Both the position numbers and the translations under genes were made by a program. From the NCBI GenBank assembly GCA_949317995.1, contig OX439050.1:18120061-18184060 (forward strand): a stretch of DNA of 64,000 nucleotides, given 5' to 3'. Below are positions 47,601-62,600 of the stretch, piece by piece (position 1 is the stretch's first letter; each line of letters begins with the position of its first letter). Source of the DNA: Acholoe squamosa. Lineage: Eukaryota; Annelida; Polychaeta; Phyllodocida; Polynoidae. The notes beneath the pieces were generated by a model. It saw only the letters and a program-made list of their open reading frames with translations. It ran no database searches and had not been told where the DNA came from.

Positions 47601-50600
47601 TGTCGCTTCTCAGAAATACCCATGTCTCAAATCATTAAGCCCTGAATTGGCCTCAAATTCAGGAATCTAGAGCGACTATATATAGTTCACTGTTGTATAG
47701 TGCAGCCTGGACATCATTCCTTGTTCCCATAGCTCACTGTTGTATCTGGATAAGAGCATATCATTCCTTATCTAGTTCACTGCCCTACTGCGGCTACCAG
47801 ACAAGATGAAGAGGAAGGAAAAGATGCAGCGAGTGGACCAGATTGTCGACAAGCTAGACCTAAGGAAATGTTTGGACACAGGTAGGCCCCTTTATCTCAA
47901 GTTGGATACTGAAGATCCATGAGTTTTACCAAGGGACGCTGTAATGCACACCCCGGTGACCCCAATACAATAGCCCCATGTGGTATTTCACGGCCAGTTT
48001 AAAAAAAAACATGAAAAAATTATGATTCTTTTACCAAATGAATGAAATCTGGCACATATCTCACTAAAACAACATAAGATGTGCAATATATCAAACTGTA
48101 AGAAGCACATACAGTAAATCTACAGTAAAAAGTTCGCTTCCAGGAAACTCCTTCTTCTATTATCCTATTCTGCCTGCCCAAACCTCCAATTCAAATATGA
48201 ACAACCACAAGCTATCAGCACAGATATCCCCATGCTCTTTTTATCTAAATTCAAACAAGGAAAAAAATCAAAAAGTAGCAATCTAATTTATCCGTCTATA
48301 TCTACCACTATCTATCCGATCAAATCTACCCTATTCTTCTGACATCTATCAATATTTACCCTCGTGATCCCCTCTAAAGCCTATCTACCATTGCAGGTTA
48401 TCACCTGAAGAATGAAAATAGATGAATAATAACAAAAACCGACAATGCCTGAAATGATTTATAATAATTTGAGATAATCTAGTAATATTTGTTTGCACGC
48501 TAATAACTTCTATGCATTGACCTTCCAGTGGTGGGTGGCCTGTTCATGCCGGGGTTGTCTGGGGGTGAGAAGAAGAGAGCAAACATAGCGTGTGAGCTAC
48601 TCACCGACCCCTCCCTCATGCTCATTGATGTAAGTACACTGTAAACATCTGTCATTGAAATAATGGCGGAAACCATGTCCTAATGTTGCCAGAGATCCGT
48701 CGTTATTTTCACAGAGATTCCTTGTACATTTGTGTACCACTGTACTGCCGCATGGGGTTTCTTTTTATAAAACCATAGTGTTGTAGATTTTAATATAATA
48801 GTAGAGAATAGTCCTGTGAGACATAGCGCGGCGACTTGTAATCTTGTGTCTACATTCAGTTGGTGAGACTGATAGATAGGGCATACTATGATCTGGGCTT
48901 TTGGTAGTATATAGCACAAATCCAACCCGAACTACCCACTGCAGCTAAGTACTAATAGCCTGTAGACTGTCCATTCTGTATGCACCTCACTCAGCTGTCA
49001 CAGGGACCTGTCTTAGTCAATGTCCAATGCCATAGTCAACAGGTGTGTCATTATGAGTGTACACTGTCTCAGATCGCCAGGAGCCTGCTCTACCTTCCCC
49101 TCCCCCACATACACCCAACTGCCAATCACCTTGTAATAGTCTGTACCTCGTCATGGGCAAGTGGTCAGCAAACCGGCCAGATCACCTCTCTGTAGAGGGG
49201 GAACACAGTGTAAGTACCTCTGTGTACATACATGTTTCCAGTGTTCCACAAAATCGTTTATATAATGAAAGGAGTAATTAAATTAATGTTTCATGACCAA
49301 TAGCAGATACATATTCTGAGAAAACATTATTTCAATGTAAACTAAAAAAGTTTGCACAGAAAAGAATGTAGCAGTTCCACAAGGTGTCCTTACACTTCAA
49401 CCTCCTCTGATTTACAAAAATGCACATATGGCAACACACACTTTAGCACTGATTTCTCCATAGAGATCTTTAACAGTGAGTTCTTTGTTCAAATACAGAA
49501 AATATGATCCAATTGTACCATAACCAACTGAGATGAAACCTGTACTACATGTATATAGTAGTTTCAGAACAAACAATTCTAAAACAAAGGCTACAGAGAT
49601 GCATTTCTGAATCTTAAAATGCTCTAATGCTAATCTGCCATAGGGCTCCAAATGATGAAATGTCTTATCAGCGAATAAAATCAAAGTATGAGATATATTC
49701 TGAAAATTCCTTCACTGATAAGCAAAGTACACACACTGTTGTTATTACATTAGAATAGTGAGCAGGAATAGTCCATAGCGGAGGAGTCACACACAAAAAT
49801 AGATTGCAAGGCCTCCCTATCCCTTACACCATGGCGACTGTGAACCATACACTAGTCTACTCATCTCACTAGTAGTACTCACTAGTCGCCGCGCTAAAAA
49901 CTACATTGGCTTACTGCAATACAATTACTGCGGTTCAGTGCTCAGTTTTACGAGGATCCCTGGTATATTCAATTTATTTTTCACAGTGAACACACTCCTT
50001 GTTTACTTTCACTTTTTTCCCTAGGCTGAAAGAAAAAAAAATTCAGGTAACTCTAGCCTACCTTGCCAAACAGGCCCGAGCCTGGAATTGTTTCTTCATT
50101 TTTAAAGAATTTGCATGTTTTTGCCTGTGTGAAAATGATTGAGACGAAAAATGTACCCCTCCATGGAAAATTTATCCTAAGAGGATATACATGTATGATC
50201 TAAATTAAGCCTAAATTTCTCCCCTTGGAGGATGATTAGTAGGCCCATTATAAATTTTGTCACCTTTATCTACAACAGGAACCTACATCAGGCCTGGATG
50301 CTGCCATAGCCTATAACCTGATGACAACACTGAAGAACTACAGTGAGACGTCCAACAAGACGGTGGTTACCACCATCCACCAACCCTCCTCCGCCATCTT
50401 CCACATGTTTAACAGACTCCTCCTGCTTGTGGATGGACATGTAAGGTTGATCTATTTTGTGCCTTTATAATCATGTCTTCATATACCCAGAAAGCTAGTA
50501 ACATAGCTTCCTGGTATACCATTTAGATCCAGGGGTGATGGGTTCAGGGAAAAGATGGCACCCTAATAACCCCCTACCTTTCCTAACCAATACAGGGCAT

Positions 50601-53600
50601 TCAGTGGGTCTCCTACCCACTCGGGAAAAAACGGATGTAAAAATGTTATTTTTGAGATTTATAAATTTTGCTAACGTTTATAGAACATAAATGTAGTTTA
50701 GAACGTTAAAACATAACTCAGAAACGTGTTTTTCCAAGTGAGTGCAATATCTAGTACTTGCCAAAGTTGTATTGATTATGCTACAAAATTTGTCAAATTT
50801 GCAGGTGGCTTATTTTGGGCCTGGAGCCCAAATCCTGGAGTTCTTCTCACGTATTGGCCTGACAAGTACACCTCACTACAACCCTGCAGATTTCATATGT
50901 GAGTGCATTGTGTTATGTTATGATATGTCAGAATATTATCTATATAATATTTCGAATGTCTTTGGATGATCTAAAATGATTATTTCTCTCCCTGTTAATA
51001 TTGACCAATCAGAAGTCAACACCATCTGCTTGCTGCAGAGGTTTGTTTGTTCTTGACTTGGTACACTGAATATGAATGGCTACCTAGACCAAATCCCAGA
51101 CCTGTCCTGTGTTTTGCCTGTAAATACCCGACTCCCAAGACATTGTATGAATCTATCAGTCATTGACCCTATGCAAAGAAGGCCCTAATTGATGATAATG
51201 ATATATTGTATAACTATCAATAACTTATAATGATAATTTATAAGTTAAACAAGACTTACCTTGGTAAAAGGTAAAGTTTGACTTAAAGTTTATAAGGGTT
51301 GCCAGACTGCCGATGAAGAGAACAACGGAGAAGGAGTTACGTGATACCATCCCATAATACATCAGTATTTTAAAGCTAGCTAGGTAACAAGGTAAATCCC
51401 AAAAATGGGTCTTCTGGTAAACCAGAAGTCCACCCAGAGAACAACGGGGTGGGTGAAAACTTGATCAAATCGGGTGGGACCATTGTTCTATTCATCAGCA
51501 GTCTGGCAACCCTTAGAAACTTTAAGTCAAACTTCACCTTTTACCAAGGTAAGTCTTGTTTAACTTATAAAGTTTATGTCAGGTTGCCATGCCGACGAAG
51601 TTCTCACAATAGAGATTTGAAAGCTGCCTTGTTACCTAGCTGGTAATGACAACATAGAGATGTGTAATTACCTTATTGTGAGGTGGAGGCCATGGAGAGC
51701 ACTGTAGACTGGTACATGCTGCTATGGTCCTTGTGGATGGACCTTTTGTAGAACTTAGCAAAGGTTACTGCATTGGTCCATCTGCCCTTTTTCAGGATGT
51801 AATCTACAGGTAGTTTGCTGTAATCTGCCTCAGATACAGAGGCTCCTCTAGTGGAGTGTGCCTTGAAGTATTTGGGAACACCTGCTTCCAAAATGGCGTC
51901 TTTTATCGATCTGGATACAGAAGTACAGTCAATCTGGTTTTTAGTGGAACCTAGTGACAGCCAATGTCTTTGCCATCTTCCCTGAATGGTTCAGTCACTT
52001 TAAGATATCTCATTAAAGTCCTGTAGGGGCATAGTGCCCTGTTTTCAAACTTGTAGACATGAAACCTATCTAAAGGTTTTCCTTCCTTGATGTGTTTCAA
52101 TTGTTTGTCTACTGGTAGTATTACCTCAATGTCAGTGAAACCTATTGAGCTGGTTTTGAAAGCATGTAATGTTTGTGCCCTTTGGGCTGTTGCTAATGCC
52201 AGCAGTAATACCATTTTGTATGCTATTTATAACTTAAGCTTTCCAGTGGATGCCAAGACTTTAGCATAGTCAGTACTATATCTACGTCCCAAGTGTGGCT
52301 ATATCTAGCCTTGGGAGGCCTAACTACTGAAACTCCTTTGAGTTGTCTACACACATCTAAATGTGAACCTAGGTTTCTACCATACTGATCTAACTCTACA
52401 TAAGCAGATATTGCAGATCTGACTGTGTTTTAAGTAAGCTAATCCTTCATCATAAAGGCTAGAGAAGAAGTTCATTGCTTCTATGTGTGTGGGTTTTATG
52501 GGGTGTACCCTATTTTCCACACAATACTTTGTCCACCTTTCCAAATACTTATTGTATTGTGTTTTGGTGCCTTTGGTCCAAGATTCCATGTATATGTATA
52601 GCCGAATGGTAGTGGGTGTGGCACCCTGAGCCTGTAGTGCTCGCTCTAGATCCTCCATGCAACAAGGTCTAGGTGCCACAAGTCCCTGTGATTGGGTTCC
52701 TCAGTGGTGTCTTGGGGAGTCTCATCATCGACTTCGCTGTCCTGGTCAGGAGGCCGTACCAAAGTTGTGCCGCCCAGTTGGCCGTCACAATTGTTCCCTC
52801 CACTCCCTCTGCTAGGACCTTCTGTATGACTCTCAGGTTCAGGCTAAAAGGAGGGAAAGCTTAATAGCAAATAGGTCAATACTGTGATGTCCCCATTTCA
52901 TTTGAATCTGTTCAAAGGCTGAGTCAGGTATTTCCCACTCAGTGTGCCCTGAAGTTCTAGACTCCCTGTCTGCCTCTTCATTCTCTGTGGGCAGCATATA
53001 CCCATAGCTCTCTGCATTCGCAGAATTCCCATATGGTTTTTGCTATGTCATCACAAGGCTGGTTTTTAGATCCTCCTTTGTGATTTACATAAGCTATTGC
53101 TGTAGTGTTGTCAGATAGATACCTGGTCATCTTACTACGATACTCTTTAGCATATATTTGTAGGCCAAGCAGTACTGCCATACTCTCTTTTATGTTAGTG
53201 TGGTTTTCCCTCTCTTTGAATGACCATATGCCTCTTGTCCTATCTTCCCCACACAGTGCTTCACATCCATTGTCTGAGGAGTCAGTTATGATCATGGTCA
53301 CAGGCTTTTGTAGTCTGATTTCTCTACACCCTGTGTCTAGTCTTTTTAACCACCAACCAGAAGATATCTTCTTGCCCCTTATGGGAGATTTTCACCTTTG
53401 CCTCAAAGTTCCCTCTTTTTCTGGCTAGAGCTCTAGTCTTGTCTGACTCAAGACACCTCTTCTTGCCCCTCATGGGAGATTTTCACCTTTGCCTCAAAGT
53501 TACCTCTTTTTCTGGCTAGAGTTCTTGTCTTGTCTGACTCAAGACGTCTGTAGTGGGCTTCCCCATAATCTAGGCCTTTAGAGTAGTCTACCATTAGACC

Positions 53601-56600
53601 CACTAGCCTTGCTACCTCCATGACTACAACCTTCCTTTTATTTAAGAGTTGTTGTGCTGGGTCTTTAAATTTTTTGACCTTTTCTTGAGTAGGCTTGACC
53701 ATCATAGTGGTGGTATCTATGTGGTACCCAAGGAAAGTGAGCCTTTTGGTTGGTGTGACTACACTCTTGTTTGGGAGAATTTTGAAGCCCAGGCTTACCA
53801 ATAAATATTGTAGCTTGGCTATGGTGTCAGCACATTGTTGTGCTGTTTCCCCCAGAATAAATGTGTCATCTATGTACCCAAAACAAGAATGGCCTTGTTT
53901 TTGCAACTCTGCAAAAGCCAGTTTTAGGACCTTAGTGAAGGTTCTTGGTGATTGTGCTAGTCCATTCGGCAGGCATGTATATTGATATTACAACCCCCCC
54001 CCCCATTTGAACCTAAGCATTTTTGTCGGTATCTGATACGGGTACGCTGTAATAAGCGTCAGAAAGATCTAAAGACCCCATAAAGGCGTCTATGGCTGTC
54101 TGTAGACTTGTCATTTTGAAATGTCTATAGACTACTGAAGAATTCAGTTCTGACAGATCTAAAATTAGTCTGTGTTTGCTATTAGGTTTAGGCCTAAGAA
54201 AAATGTTTGAAATAAACTGTCCTTTCTCTGGTTTGCATGTTTCTTTTATGCCTTTCTCCAGGTGTTCTTTTACAACTAGGTCAGTAATTTCTCTGTTTTC
54301 CTCAGACACTAAGTAGGGCCTAGAAACTGTCTCTTGCATGGGAGTTTCCTGCACGTCAACCTTCACCCCTTGAACAGATTCTATGATGAAGGGATCATGT
54401 GTTAACTTTAACTACTGGTTTACATGACTTTTAGTGCCACCTGGTACAAATGTACCAAACCCTACTTTTTCATTAGCTACCCATACAGGAGCTATTGGCA
54501 CTTTGGGGGGATTTTTTTTTTTTCATGCAAAGCATTATTAACACTCACCTTGTCTAGTGAGACACCCCCCCCCCCTTCTGAAAACCCAAAGGTTTGGGTT
54601 TTTTCTTGTGGTGGTTGGGCTTATGCTTGGGCTTGTCTGCTTGTCCTTTTTGTACATGTTGGACGAGTTTGTTTGTTTGTTTAATTTTACGTCCAGGGGC
54701 CATCGAGGAACTCAGACATTCAAGGGTTCTCGGACATTTAAGTCCTTTCTTTTCTTTTTGGACAAGTATTTATATGCTGCTTGCCCAACACAGCAGTGAC
54801 CGAATCTATGAATGACCGAATCTATGAGATGAATGACCGTATCTATGAGGAGGGGCGAGGGAGAAAACCGCTACCAGGGCTTCATTCTCCTACTCTTTTC
54901 AAAGGATAGCAAGTGTTCTTTTATTTGCCTGGTCCTATAGGCAGGGCTAGACAAACCAAAGCCTTTGATAACTCAGACGTGGTTCACTGAGGGGGAATCC
55001 CATGGCAAAAGACAAGCATGTAAGCCCGGGCCCACGCATATGGACACCAGCTGCCCACATGCTCACCCTTAGACACCAGAAACCCCAACTTTGTTGCCTT
55101 TTACGAATCTGGTATGCCCACTGTTAGTATGGAAGGAGAATTCCTCCTTCACGGACTCCCAATGAAGTTATTCTGCTCCTCCATGCCCTCACATGAAGGT
55201 CCCCACTCCACAGGGGTAGAAGTTGGACGAGTACTCCCCAGCATGTGAGTGCCTGTTCCTCCAGTTACTGGGCTGGTGTTTCTTGAACTTGTTGACATTT
55301 TTGTCTTCTTTTTCAAGCTTATCCATGGCTAATATTATATCATCGCCACCCAGCCACTGAGGTGTTGGTGGATTTTCATCAGAGAGCAGGTTGCCTACCT
55401 TTTCAGACAGTCCTAACTTTAGGATGTCACGTCTCAGGTTTGTCATGTCTGACATGGTCCTTGTCAAGACAATATTAGCATCACAGGCATTGATGACTAG
55501 CTTGTTGAACTTGTCAGTCTTGTCATGTACAGCAGGTTAAGTGTTCTACTTAGCCCACATTTTAAACTCTTCCATGGTGGCAGCTTGCCTAGCCATGGCT
55601 GTCATAGAAACGGACATATTGGTCTGGAGTTCCGCCATGTGTTTGTCCAGCATTCACTGAAGCAGCTTGCTTTAGAGAGTGGTTCAGCTGGGGCACTCTT
55701 AACTCCGTTTGCCGGTCTGTGGAAATTGTCCCTCTTTTCTTTAATGATACTGAGATCAAAAGAGGGCCCACAAGCTTTTTTGAGGATGCTAATGAATCTT
55801 TCCAGTAGATCTTCACTTGTGGGATCCCCTGCTTCTAGCTGAGCCTCAATGCTCTTGTAGTAAGCATCCAGGTTGTCCCCGGAATCTGGGTCACTGCCAT
55901 CTAGACCGGTGTTGTGGACTGCGCCTTGACCATCTTGGTCATTGTCATCGCTACTGATGCTGTCTTTTTTGCGCTTCCCAACCACATCTTTAACCACAGT
56001 CTTGACTGTTGAATGAATAGTTCCCTTCAACATAGACATCATCTGAGTCATTTGCTCATCAGACAGTGACACTGCCTATGTGGTAGTGGTGGTAGAGTTT
56101 TCCCCCTGGTCAGTGCCTTGGTCAGTGGTGCCGCCATTGCTGGTCATTGCATGTGCTGACCGACTGGTCATGGTGACCGACTCTGACCGGCTTGAGAGCA
56201 CTCGGTAGTTTTGGTCTTATGAAGCAGCTTAGCAAAGTCTGTTTGTGCCAAAAGGAAGCCAACAGTAACTGGACTGTTGGGACCTAACCGACGGTCCTTG
56301 AAAGTTTGTAGATATTGTAGATTTCTGGAAGAAATTGATGCAAATAATCCTACGCTGGGATGTGCGTGTAGCTGCTGCGGGATCGTGTGCTGAACTGATG
56401 CATTATGGGATGGTATAACATGACTTCTTCTCCGTTGTTAGAACTTTGTTGGCTTGTTTGTTTGTTTAGTTTTACGTCCGGGGGCCATCGAGGAACTCAG
56501 ACATTCAAGAATTTTAAACTATTCAATAGTAATGGTAGGCTGCGGGCCTACATCGGGTTTGCGCATATGAGTGCATGGGTGTGTGTGCGCGCGTGCATAT

Positions 56601-59600
56601 ATTTATGAGTCTGCTTGTAGCAGTGGGACACGGCACGTAGCAGTGAAATACCACTCCTGGCTCAAGGCCCCTCTTTATCATGCTGCCTCACGCAGGTAAC
56701 ATGTCGCAAACTGTAGATACATCACCCGGTCGGTCACATTATCCTGACACTGACTGACCAGCCATTTTTCGATTTTTTTAACTTTTTATAAATTATACGT
56801 ATATATGATCTATATGTACTTATATAAGTTTGATTCTTTGAGGAAGTTCAGGAGTTCTTTTGTTTCTATTGTGTTGAAGACAGCTTTCAGTGTTGTTGCA
56901 TTTTTAAGATATTTTGTTCTGTTGCTTGCAGTCCTTTGACATTTGAGCAAGATATGGTTAACTGTGAGTTCAGTCTTGCATTGTTGGCACATTGGTTGGG
57001 CTTCATGTTTCAGGTGGTGTTCGTGTGTAAGCCTTGTATGGCTAATTCGCAGACGTGTTAGTTTCACTTCGTCTGATCTGGATAGTTTTCTTTTTTCACC
57101 CTTTCCATTCAGTTGAGGCTAAATGGAGTGTAGCTTGTTCTCCTGCTGCTTATTCCAGTCAGCTTGCCATTTCAGTTTCACATATTTCTTGATTGTTGAT
57201 GCCAGGTCCGTGTGTGGGATTGGGACTTCTCAAGGTGTCAGTGTCAGTGCTGACTTTGCGGCTTCATCAGCTGCATCGTTTCCGTCTATGCCAATATGGC
57301 TCGGCAGCCAGCAGAAAACCACTTCTTTCTTTGCTTTCTCAAGGTTGTTGGTTTTGTCCCTGATGTCTTGTATCAAAGGATTGTTTGGTTCATATTGGTT
57401 CATTGCTTGAAGGCATGACTTGGAGTCTGACAGGGCAATGAATTTCTGGTGAGTTGATATCCTGGCACATTCTAGAGTGTGTAGCAAGGCGCTAGCCTCT
57501 GCCGTGAATATGCTGGCTTTGGGATGGAGGCCTCTTTTTTTAGGTTGCCATATGGCGTGTGTACTCCATAGCTTACTTTGTCACCCTCCTTAGAACCATC
57601 TGTGTACACCGCCAGGTGTTCACTATGGTATTTTTCTATCCCTTGGAGTTGATCTTTAAAGGTATTTTTGCAGAGGGTGAAGATGATCTTTGGTTTCATT
57701 TGTAGCCATGGGGGATTATCGGGTGGTTTTATCTCCCTGGTTTTGATCACATCTAATTTTGCTGCTTTCATAGGTCTTTTTAACCTGACATAAACTTATA
57801 TCATGTAAAAGGAACCAAAGACACAGAGTAAGAAATGCATTTTCAGATCTAAACTCAAGATGGTTTGAATGCATTATAGCTTACATCAATGCAACAAAGA
57901 TATGTCCTGTGGCAATCAATCTTATGCAGAATGGCGACTGTTCATGATCTGAATGAAGAAAGGTGCATTATTTAGGGGCTGTGTACAAATGATGACATGC
58001 ATTTTTGGACCATTTTTTACCCCCCCTTGTCATGTTTCGTCATACAGCACTTGACCCCCCCCCCCTCAAAATGACATCATGCAGAGTGATACCCCCCCCA
58101 ATGCATACAGCGTATAGCCTCAGTATAAACAAATTTAAATGGTTCAAAGGGTGTGAATTGGCAATCAAAGATGTTATACATGCATAGTAAGAAAGATGAG
58201 CTAGCACTGATCAACAACATGCCAAGCACCGTCAGCTTCAGCTTATGGGTCCTTATACCGGGGAGGCACCTTTTGCGTGGGATGCACCTTCACAACATGA
58301 GTACATTGTACCTTATTGGCCACTAGCTGGTCTGGAGCTGGTTTCGGCGACATACACTGATAAGAACTGATAAGATGGGACCAGCATGTCCCTGGATGTG
58401 GGTGTTAACCAGGGACAAGGTACCCATCATGGTATATCTTTATCAGTGGGTTTTACCTCAACCAGCAAAATTCAAAATGGCAGCTCCACTAGGCCTCGTG
58501 TAAGTGTGAATGTTAGTGTGTTGTTTTCTTTCTTACTTAATCCTTACATGATCCTACTAGTTTGAGCATAATATATTTTTGTCTAGAATTTTGTACAATG
58601 GTAACCCTCCTTTATAGAAGCTTATGTGCTTGGTGTATGTTGTGAGTCGCAATTTCAACAATCCTGTACATTTCTGCCTTAGCCTGTGTTACTTTTGTTG
58701 TTTGTCTAGGCCTGTTTTGTCTATCATTATTTATCATTATTACATAGATTTCTCATGATTCATTGTTGTGTCTATAATTGTATGTATTTTTATAAAATTG
58801 ATATGGTGTACAATTTGATATGGTATCTAATTTACCGTATGAATATGATTTGTAGCTTTTTTTTCTTGATTGTATGATTGTGTTTGACTTACTGATAGAT
58901 GTTTGACTATAATTCCAGTTGTGCTTCAATTACCACGATTCTGTAAATTGTGAGAGGCTCAATAAACTTTGATTTCAATTACAAAAAAGGCCTCTATACT
59001 GAGTCCTATACACAGGGCACTATATCAGTAATATGGTAGTGATCATAGACAAGTATTTCCTGTCACAAAAGGTCCTAAAACACTGATGACATCAATAGTC
59101 TGATACAATATCTCAGAAAACATGCATCTCAGAAGACTATCAATTGCAATTACACTTTCAATTCATGATCTTACAAGTAATCGAAAACCCCGCAGCATTG
59201 CTGTGACTCAAACCTCATTATTTTTCAAGAGGGGGAGGGGGTTGATTAGGGGGGTGGAGCAAAAGAAATTTGACACTTCAACGGGGTTTCCTTTTCAGCA
59301 AACAAATAGCCTGTGAATTACCATGAAATAAAGGGGGTCAGAAAATCTTCTGGGCCTCTGCATGGAAATCCACCATCCCCCTGTTTATAAGTAATGAGCA
59401 CTCCCTAAGTTACCAATAGGTTTTTGAATTGGGGAAAAAAATTAATTAGAATAGAAGTTTTGTCATTTTGAATCTTTTTACCAAATTCTCAATGTCAGGG
59501 TACATATTACATGGGAGGGGGGTCAACCTATATATGGGGTACTATTGTAAAATAGGCCTACATCCAAGTAAAAGGGTATTTTAAAGGCTCTCTGAATCAA

Positions 59601-62600
59601 GGAGTTTACTCCACTGACTTTTACACTGCAGCAATATCGCCAATTCAGAGCTCCTTTAAATTGGTATCGGGCTTAGATTAGAGGTAGGATAGAGCAGTGG
59701 ACCCTAGACATCCAACATTGACATTCATGCCCATGACACTCATTGAGTGGGATGTTTGAGGAAAGCATGCCTGTATAGGTAATAGATAGTTTATATCAAA
59801 TGAATGCATTAAACTTCCCTACCTTTACAAATCTTTTTTTTGTTGTTGCCAAAACCAAAGTAAATTGTGATTTCTTGACATGATGTCATGCAGCCCAAGA
59901 CCCCCCTCCCCCCCCCCTTCTCATGCTTGGTCATGGAAAGTGGGACCCCCCCTCCCCCCTACTGTATGACGTCATTTGTACACAGCCACTTTTCACCCAA
60001 AAATCTATTTTCAGTGGAGAAAGTAAAGGAGACTAAAGAGACTGCAGAGAAAATTATAGAAGCTGCTTATAAACAAAGGTAACTATCACCATTGTATATT
60101 ACTATACAAACACATCAACTGACCGTAATGATAGGTATCAGTGGGTATAGATCGATTGACATACTTATATTGTTGCCTTAGTGCAAGAAGGTTGTAGCTG
60201 CAAGTTTTAAGTTTGGCAGGAGAAGCAAAAGGAGTGTTCCACTTACTATAGCACCAAGTGGATACAACAATATTGCAATGGGACCTGTAGGCACACATAT
60301 CATAGATAGAGCTTCCATACTATCATAGGAGTAAGATAGGGGTCAATACACGTTAAAACAGAAGGAAATTCGTTTTTGCCAAAATGTCAGTCACAACCTT
60401 CATGCACTAAGGCGACGATATTATATATTGTTATGGGGGTCCATTGCAACAATTGGGTCTAAAACTCTCCAATACTACTCTATTTCCATGCATACATGTG
60501 CATAAGGTTATACATGATAAGACAAGCATGGATTAACTATTGCTAGTTTTGCTAAACTTTCATGAAAAAACAAACAAACAAACAACCAGCCAGACTTTTC
60601 AAGAATGAAAAAAACACCCAACCAGTGCAATAGTGAGGGAGTAAGTGAGTAATAGATGTTTAACGCCATTTCAACAGCTACGGTCATATTCATAGTGAGA
60701 ACATCATTACACAATTTCACAGAGGAATGTGTCAGTGCCCGCGCATATGTGCACCACACACATCCTGAGGGGATAGGTAAGAGGAGAAATAGACCCTTCT
60801 AAGTGGGCTAGGGAGGCCCGGCATCAATATAGAAGACAATACATCCACAATTTCTGACGATTTAAGGAAGAACCTATCAATATCTTAACAGACACACGTT
60901 ACACTGGCCAGAAGAACTAAGAAGCGGGAAGTGGCCACTAGACGAGGACAGTAAAGAAACCCTTAGTAATGGCCAGGTGATACTCAGTCTAGACCACCAC
61001 AAGACGGGTGCAGATGTAGTGGTATGTGACAAGGTTGGAGATGTCATCAACATCAACACAGGTAGGTGTGGTTTTATATGTTGTATTTCACATAGCTAAA
61101 TAAAACCTCCTTTATAAGGCATGAATCTGTAATTTCAAAGGCGCATCCTGCATATAAGCCACATCCTTAGTTGAAGGAACACCAAATTCTTAAGTACAAT
61201 GTACAAACTATATTAGTTGCATTTGGGCGTTGATTTTTGAGGTTTTGGTACTATTATATATACTGTTATATACAGGTTTTCAACCCGTGTGTAAGATGCA
61301 GCAGCTTTATCTCAAAGTCAATTTGCATCTTACCTCATACACTAAATATTACAGTAGTGCTAAGTCTAAAACTGTAGAAAGTCTAGAGGTATTATCAATC
61401 AATAGAACTTATATCTTGTCAGTTAAAGTTACATACCGTCATCTCCCGCGTATAAGGTGCGTCTTATACGCCAAACAAAATGCTGCTGAGTCTTATATGT
61501 GGGAGGGGCATTGCCTTGAGTTTGAGGTGCGCCTTATAGGGGGGGGGTAATTTTACTATAGAACAGTACTAAATTAACAAAAATTTGCCCTTAGAGGTGC
61601 GCCTTATACGTGGAATTGCATTCTCTTAGTTGGGGATGCGCCTTATACGCGAGCTGCGCCTTATACGCGGGAGATTACAGTATTCATATTTTTCAGATTA
61701 TTTCGGTATCAACATGGATTCTTCTCAGGTGCAACCCGGAGAAGACCTCGTCCGGCTGTCTGACCCCAATGAGAAATGGCCCACAGGATTCTGGACCCAG
61801 TACACAACCTTAACACACAGGGCCTTTGTACAGTCACGTGGCCGCATCTTGTCCAAACTCAACATCTTCCAGACATTTGTTCTGGGCATCATTTCAGGCT
61901 TATTATGGTTTAGGTTACCAAGGACGGAACTCACTTTGAACGACAGACTCGGTCTGGTAAGTTTTTGTACGACGCATGTTATGATTACTATGAAACCCAA
62001 AAGTTATAAGAGAGCTGACAAGAAAATAGTTAAGTGTTTACAATCAGGCCCATAACAAAAGCCATCAATATTTCATGTAAATGAACGTCATGGCTTAGAC
62101 TGTTGGCCTAGTAACCTAGTATGCATGTAACTTGAAGGAGGTGCCAAAAGACTGGGTGCGGCTTTTTTTTTAGGTGAGGTGCCGTCTACTATAACAGCAA
62201 AAAAATAAAACCCAAGGTCTGGCTCCTAGCATTCCTCAAAAGCATTCCTCAAAAGTCACAATGGATGTGGCTTATACAATGTTCTTGTAATTTGGGTTAC
62301 TGAACACATAATGTACTCCAATATTATATGCAGATTCCACAGCTCCATTCTTAAGTTCCCTATTGAGTTGTTTGGTATTGGCCGACAATGATGTCCTTTT
62401 TCCTTTGATATTCACTATAAATGAATTCGTGTTTCCCTAAACGTCTTTTATTTCACAGCTCTTCTTCGTCACCGTCTACTGGTCATTTCAATCCATGTTT
62501 GATGCCGTTTTAACGTGTAAGTAGCTAATGGTTTTCAGAAGAACTTACATGGTGGCTTTTCTCTTCTTTTCTAATTTTTCCCTGACTAAATTTGGATACC

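Noticed and set aside
58330-58500. Possible duplicated ABCG promoter in an intron
   Set aside because: The similarity to 41145-41320 is explained by both segments lying inside copies of transposon family E.
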